A stretch of 64,000 nucleotides of DNA from JAFKKS01 sp050187875 (GTDB lineage Bacteria > Pseudomonadota > Alphaproteobacteria > Rhizobiales > Xanthobacteraceae): assembly GCA_050187875.1 (NCBI GenBank), contig JBFWXB010000024.1:5936-69935 (forward strand). The letters are read 5' to 3'. Every line of letters starts with the position of its first letter. The first letter of the stretch is position 1. Below are positions 60,791-64,000 of the stretch, in pieces. The notes beneath the pieces are model-generated. The model worked only from the letters and a program-made list of their open reading frames with translations. It was not told the DNA's origin and ran no database searches. Made by a program: the position numbers and the translations under genes.

Positions 60791-60792
60791 CG

Positions 60793-61086
60793 ATGGGGGA
60801 CGCACCGCAACTTACCGAATCGACCCGTCCGCGGCTGCCGCGCGGCGTGCGCCTCGTGAACGGCGAAGCGCAAGGTGGCTTCGTCCTCCTCGCGCCGGAG
60901 CGCATGTTCAAGCCGGACGCCATTGCACTCGAAATCCTGAAGCGATGCGACGGCACAGCGACGCTCGGCGCAATCGCCGACGACCTCGCCAAGAGCTATA
61001 ATGCGCCGCGCGAGCGCGTCCTGGCGGACGTCACTGCGCTGCTGCGCGGGCTCGCGGACAAGAGGCTGTTGGAGTGGAACGCGTGA
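60793..61086 (+). CDS. pqqD: PqqA-binding chaperone PqqD
   Basis: A 97-residue RiPP recognition element. RLPRGVRLVNGEAQGGFVLL and ILKRCDGTATLGAIADDLAK match PqqD. It presents PqqA to PqqE. Its stop overlaps the pqqE GTG at 61083 (GTGA). The ATG at 60793 has GGAGGAG just upstream. Confidence 0.96.
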   Translation: MGDAPQLTESTRPRLPRGVRLVNGEAQGGFVLLAPERMFKPDAIALEILKRCDGTATLGAIADDLAKSYNAPRERVLADVTALLRGLADKRLLEWNA

Positions 61087-62300
61087 GCGTGAGTTCTTCA
61101 CCTCTTCCGCTTGCAGGGGAGGTCGACGAGCGAAGCTCGTCGGGAGGGGGCTCCCTCCCCAACCCTCCCCGGCAAGCGGGGGAGGGAGAAGGTCGCGCCG
61201 TTCCCGAGCTCCACCGTCCCCTTGGCCTCCTCGCCGAGCTGACGCATCGCTGCCCGCTCGGCTGCCCCTATTGCTCGAACCCGCTCGCGCTGGAATCACG
61301 CGACGACGAACTGGACACCGCGACCTGGGCGCGGGTGATGCGCGAAGCTGCCGCACTCGGCGTGTTGCATGTGCATCTCTCCGGCGGCGAGCTGGCGGCG
61401 CGGCGCGATCTCGTCGCGATCACGGCCGCTGCGCATGATGCCGGTCTCTATACCAACCTCATCACGTCCGGTGTTGGCCTGACCGACGCGCGGCTTCAAG
61501 CGCTCTACGACGCCGGCCTCGATCATGTGCAGATTTCCATACAAGACAGCGAGGAGACATCCGCGGACCACATCGCCGGCTATCGTGGCGCTTTCGCGCG
61601 CAAAAACGCGCTCGCCAAGACTGTCCGCCGGCTTGGAATGCCGCTCACCGTCAACATGGTCGTGCATCGCGCCAATATCGAGCGCATCGAAGCGATGGTG
61701 GAGCTCGCGCGCGCACTCGACGCCAGCCGTGTCGAGATCGCGCATGTTCAGTATTACGGCTGGGCACTGAAGAACCGCGCCGCGCTGATGCCGACGCGCG
61801 AACAGGTCGATCACGCGCGCAATGTCGTCGAAGAGCTTCGCGCCCGCCACCAGGGACGCATCGTCATCGACGCCGTCGTGCCGGACTATCACGCGCGCTA
61901 TCCGAAACCTTGTCTCGGCGGATGGGGCCGGCGCTCGCTCAACATCAATCCTTCGGGCCGCGTCCTGCCCTGCCATGCGGCGGAGGTCATTCCCGGACTC
62001 GAATTCTGGTCTGTGCGCGAGCATGCGCTCGCCGACATCTGGGCAAATGCACCGGCGTTCAATGCCTTCCGCGGCACCGGATGGATGCCGGAGCCCTGCG
62101 CAAGCTGTCCGCGTCGCGAGCAGGATTTCGGCGGCTGCCGCTGCCAGGCTTTTCTCCTCGCCGGCGACGCGCGCGCCACCGACCCGGTCTGCGAGCTTTC
62201 CCCTCATCACGCGCAAGTCGCGGCGCTTGCAGGCGTGCAGGAGAATGCGCCTTACGCGTACCGCAGGCTGACGGCCGATGCGCACGAGCCTGCATCTTAA
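61083..62300 (+). CDS. pqqE: Radical SAM enzyme PqqE with repeat-encoded N-terminal segment
   Basis: A 405-residue radical SAM enzyme that joins E16 and Y20 of PqqA. The SAM cluster is HRCPLGCPYCSN (C57, C61, C64), and the SPASM auxiliary-cluster cysteines lie in the C-terminal third (CHAAEVIPG, CASCPRREQDFGGCRCQAF). Possible starts are GTG 61074, 61083 and 61089; 61083 overlaps the pqqD stop and has GGAG about 8 nt upstream. Residues about 5-37 come from a family 1 palindromic element read in frame, and no start codon exists between it and the SAM motif. Ordinary PqqE proteins begin close to the SAM motif (from memory). Confidence 0.93.
   Translation: MSVSSSPLPLAGEVDERSSSGGGSLPNPPRQAGEGEGRAVPELHRPLGLLAELTHRCPLGCPYCSNPLALESRDDELDTATWARVMREAAALGVLHVHLSGGELAARRDLVAITAAAHDAGLYTNLITSGVGLTDARLQALYDAGLDHVQISIQDSEETSADHIAGYRGAFARKNALAKTVRRLGMPLTVNMVVHRANIERIEAMVELARALDASRVEIAHVQYYGWALKNRAALMPTREQVDHARNVVEELRARHQGRIVIDAVVPDYHARYPKPCLGGWGRRSLNINPSGRVLPCHAAEVIPGLEFWSVREHALADIWANAPAFNAFRGTGWMPEPCASCPRREQDFGGCRCQAFLLAGDARATDPVCELSPHHAQVAALAGVQENAPYAYRRLTADAHEPAS
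61096..61190. repeat. Dispersed palindromic element, family 1 (copy 7), inside pqqE
   Basis: CACCTCTTCCGCTTGCAGGG, GAGGTCGACGAGCGAAGCTC and GGGAGGGGGCTC mirror copies 4 and 6; the right arm is CCCTCCCCGGCAAGCGGGGG. Unlike the other copies it is coding. It is read without a stop as SPLPLAGEVDERSSSGGG followed by SLPNPPRQAGEGEG. Confidence 0.85.
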
Positions 62301-62450
62301 GCGGAACGTTTCGTCCCGCGGGCCCGCAACATCGCATCACGCAATGCGGCTATGCTTCCTCAGGCGGTGCTCGCTGCGTCACGTGAAGGCCGCGTTGCGC
62401 TAAGATGCTCTCGAAGCTGACATCCAGTTCAGCTCTTAAGGGAGGCTATC

Positions 62451-63719
62451 ATGAAGTCATTGGCATGGGCGGCAACGTCCGCCGCGACGATATTCCTGGC
62501 GCTTCCAGCTCTCGCGCAGCCGGCCAGCGCGCCCAACAATCTCGAGCGTCTCGGCGAGTTCAAGACGACCGACACGCCGATGGAAATCCCGACCGTGCCG
62601 CAGGGCGGTACGAAGGCGGCGGCGATCAAGAAGACGCTGTCGCATATCAAGCTGCCGCGCGGCTTCAAGATCAGCCTCTATGCGATCGTGCCCGATGCGC
62701 GCCACATGGCCGTTGGCCCGCAGGGGGTCGTCACCTTCGTCGGCACGCGCAAGACCAAGGTCTATGCGGTGACCGATCGCGACAAGGATCGCGTCGCCGA
62801 CGAGGTGAAGGAATTCGCACCGTCCATCGCGTTCAAGATTCCGAACGGCGTCTGCTTCTCGCCCGACGGCATGCTTTATGTCATCGAGCAAAACCGCGTG
62901 CTCGTCTTCCCGGCGGCCGAATTCTTCTACGAGAGCGCCGATGTTGCCGCGTTCAACGTCGTGAAACAGGGCGAGCTCATCCCGAAGGAAGAGGAATCCT
63001 TCAATCACACGGCCCGCACCTGCCGCATCGGCCCTGACAGCAAGCTCTACATCACGCTCGGCCAGCCCTTCAACGTGCCGGCTCCGGAGAAACTTGATCT
63101 CTACAAGCAGGTCGGGATGGCCGGAATCATTCGCATGACCAACGAAGGTAAGGATCGCGAGGTTTTCGCCTGGGGCGTCCGCAATTCCGTGGGCATGGAC
63201 TTCAATCCGAAGGACAAGACGCTGTGGTTCACCGACAATCAGGTGGACGGCATGGGCGACGACCAGCCGCCCGGCGAGCTCAACCGCGCCGACAAGCCGG
63301 GCATGAATTTCGGCTTTCCCTATTACGGCGGCGGCAAGACCCGCACCGTGGAATATAAGGATCAGCAGCCGCCCGCCGACGTGACATTCCCGCAGGTGGA
63401 GATGGCCGCGCATGCCGCTGACCTCGGCATGATGTTCTACACCGGCAAGCAGTTCCCGCAGAAATATCGCGGCGGCATCTTCAACGCACAGCACGGCTCA
63501 TGGAATCGCACCAAGCCGGTTGGCGCACGGGTGATGTTCACGAGCCTGAAAGAGGACGGCACCGCGGACAAGACCGAAGTCTTCGCGGAAGGCTGGCTTA
63601 CGGGCGACGGCGAATATCTCGGCCGCCCGGTCGACGTCGCGCAGCTTCCCGACGGCTCGCTCCTCGTCTCCGATGATTTTGCCGGCGCGGTCTATCGCAT
63701 TTCGTATGAGGGGCGGTGA
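62451..63719 (+). CDS. Secreted sorbosone/sugar dehydrogenase-like beta-propeller (second)
   Basis: A 422-residue exported protein. The signal peptide covers about residues 1-22 (LAWAATSAATIFLALPALAQ). The propeller has KLPRGFKISLYAIVPDARHM, KIPNGVCFSPDGMLYVIEQN, WGVRNSVGMDFNPKDK, QHGSWNRTKPVGARV and VSDDFAGAVYRISY. It is a diverged paralogue of the protein at 56714-58114 without the Pro/Ala linker. It reads the same way as pqqE, 150 bp after it. PQQ or calcium dependence is likely from family and context. Confidence 0.87.
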   Translation: MKSLAWAATSAATIFLALPALAQPASAPNNLERLGEFKTTDTPMEIPTVPQGGTKAAAIKKTLSHIKLPRGFKISLYAIVPDARHMAVGPQGVVTFVGTRKTKVYAVTDRDKDRVADEVKEFAPSIAFKIPNGVCFSPDGMLYVIEQNRVLVFPAAEFFYESADVAAFNVVKQGELIPKEEESFNHTARTCRIGPDSKLYITLGQPFNVPAPEKLDLYKQVGMAGIIRMTNEGKDREVFAWGVRNSVGMDFNPKDKTLWFTDNQVDGMGDDQPPGELNRADKPGMNFGFPYYGGGKTRTVEYKDQQPPADVTFPQVEMAAHAADLGMMFYTGKQFPQKYRGGIFNAQHGSWNRTKPVGARVMFTSLKEDGTADKTEVFAEGWLTGDGEYLGRPVDVAQLPDGSLLVSDDFAGAVYRISYEGR

Positions 63720-63740
63720 TCTTGCGGCACCGGCCGGCCC

Positions 63741-63780
63741 ACGACCCCCTCCCCAACCCTCCCCCTTTCAGGGGGAGGGA
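63741..63780. repeat. Dispersed palindromic element, family 1 (copy 8, half)
   Basis: Only the right half is present: CCCCTCCCCAACCC and CCCCCTTTCAGGGGGAGGG. The IS630-type element begins 21 bp later, so the left half was either lost or never present. Confidence 0.7.
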
Positions 63781-63800
63781 GCACGCCGAGGTCGCGGCTA

Positions 63801-64000
63801 GAGCGGTTCACGGCTTAATTGAATCGCGGGGATTCCCTAGGACTTGGGTTTGTGATTCAAGATGCTGGCTGGACTGGAGGCCAGCATCTGATGGCTCGAC
63901 CTCTTTCCAATGATCTGCGGAAGCGGGTGGTTGCGGCGGTTGTGGCCGGCGGAAGCTGCCGAACCGTTGCGGCGCGGTTCGGCGTTGCCGTCTCGTCGGT
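63801..64000 (+). mobile_element. IS630-type insertion sequence, left end
   Basis: The element appears to start after a TA (63799-63800), the usual target of IS630/Tc1 elements, with a left end GAGCGGTTCACGGCTTAATT. About 90 bp later a transposase frame begins. The right end is outside the window. Confidence 0.65.
63891..64000 (+). CDS. IS630 family transposase, N-terminal fragment at window edge
   Basis: ATG 63891 opens a frame reading MARPLSNDLRKRVVAAVVAG, then GGSCRTVAARFGVAVSSV, to the window end. This is the N-terminal helix-turn-helix of IS630/ISRj-type transposases. The DDE catalytic domain lies beyond the window, so I cannot say whether the transposase is intact. Confidence 0.8.
   Translation, partial: MARPLSNDLRKRVVAAVVAGGSCRTVAARFGVAVSS

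Overview
The window looks like chromosomal DNA of an alphaproteobacterium, most likely Hyphomicrobiales (Bradyrhizobium / Xanthobacteraceae-like). The reasons are a GC-rich composition, an rpsT-dnaA-dnaN-(recF) neighbourhood, a GlnD/MutS neighbourhood, a ROSE-type heat-shock leader, an HWE-family histidine kinase, a pqqABCDE cluster, and many large intergenic palindromes of the kind common in this order. Genus and species cannot be fixed from sequence reading alone.

Layout. (1) Positions 1-7004 are the end of an integrated element. It holds a STAS/ATPase gene followed by an unrecognised gene that runs off the window, a P4-type tyrosine recombinase, a small heat-shock block (sigma32-like promoter, ROSE thermometer, hsp20 and small genes, one of them frameshifted) and an HWE sensor kinase. 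It ends at a 45-nt 3' fragment of a tRNA-Arg(ACG) gene, the expected attachment-site remnant. (2) Positions 7299-13866 are minus-strand housekeeping and envelope genes: an O-antigen-ligase-like gene split at a 15-nt poly-C tract, a DUF900 lipoprotein hydrolase, ogt with an ABM-domain partner, a PAS-GGDEF protein and an orphan substrate-binding protein. (3) Positions 14077-22080 carry a flippase-like membrane protein, phoR, a triple-repeat PHO box and pstSCAB-phoU-phoB. (4) Positions 22303-28539 hold a DUF45 peptidase, a class A PBP and glnD. (5) Positions 29016-34657 hold an SsuABC-type ABC transporter, an alcohol dehydrogenase, an OsmC protein and a membrane protein. (6) Positions 34824-48562 are the replication and repair block (mutS, a DapA-like gene, rpsT, dnaA, dnaN, recF), with a molybdenum hydroxylase pair inserted between dnaN and recF, then the Entner-Doudoroff genes kdgK and eda. 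(7) Positions 48816-56556 hold a TetR-MFP-RND efflux operon, a fluoride riboswitch with crcB, an M20 peptidase and a MarR regulator. (8) Positions 56714-63719 hold pqqABCDE flanked by two secreted beta-propeller sugar/sorbosone-dehydrogenase-like proteins and a dihaem cytochrome c. The window ends inside an IS630-type insertion sequence.

How the parts work together. PhoR/PhoB/PhoU with PstSCAB is a complete phosphate-sensing and uptake circuit. The pqq cluster makes a cofactor that the adjacent secreted dehydrogenases may use, with the cytochrome as likely electron acceptor; that link is inference. Fluoride export is controlled by a recognisable riboswitch with its own sigma70-like promoter and terminator.

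The most unusual observations are an intergenic palindromic element read in frame as part of the N-terminus of PqqE, a homopolymer that looks like a contingency (phase-variation) switch in an O-antigen ligase, at least five families of dispersed large palindromes, and an uncharacterised STAS-ATPase pair on the integrated element. No CRISPR array was seen. All family assignments rest on motifs read by eye; no database search was run.
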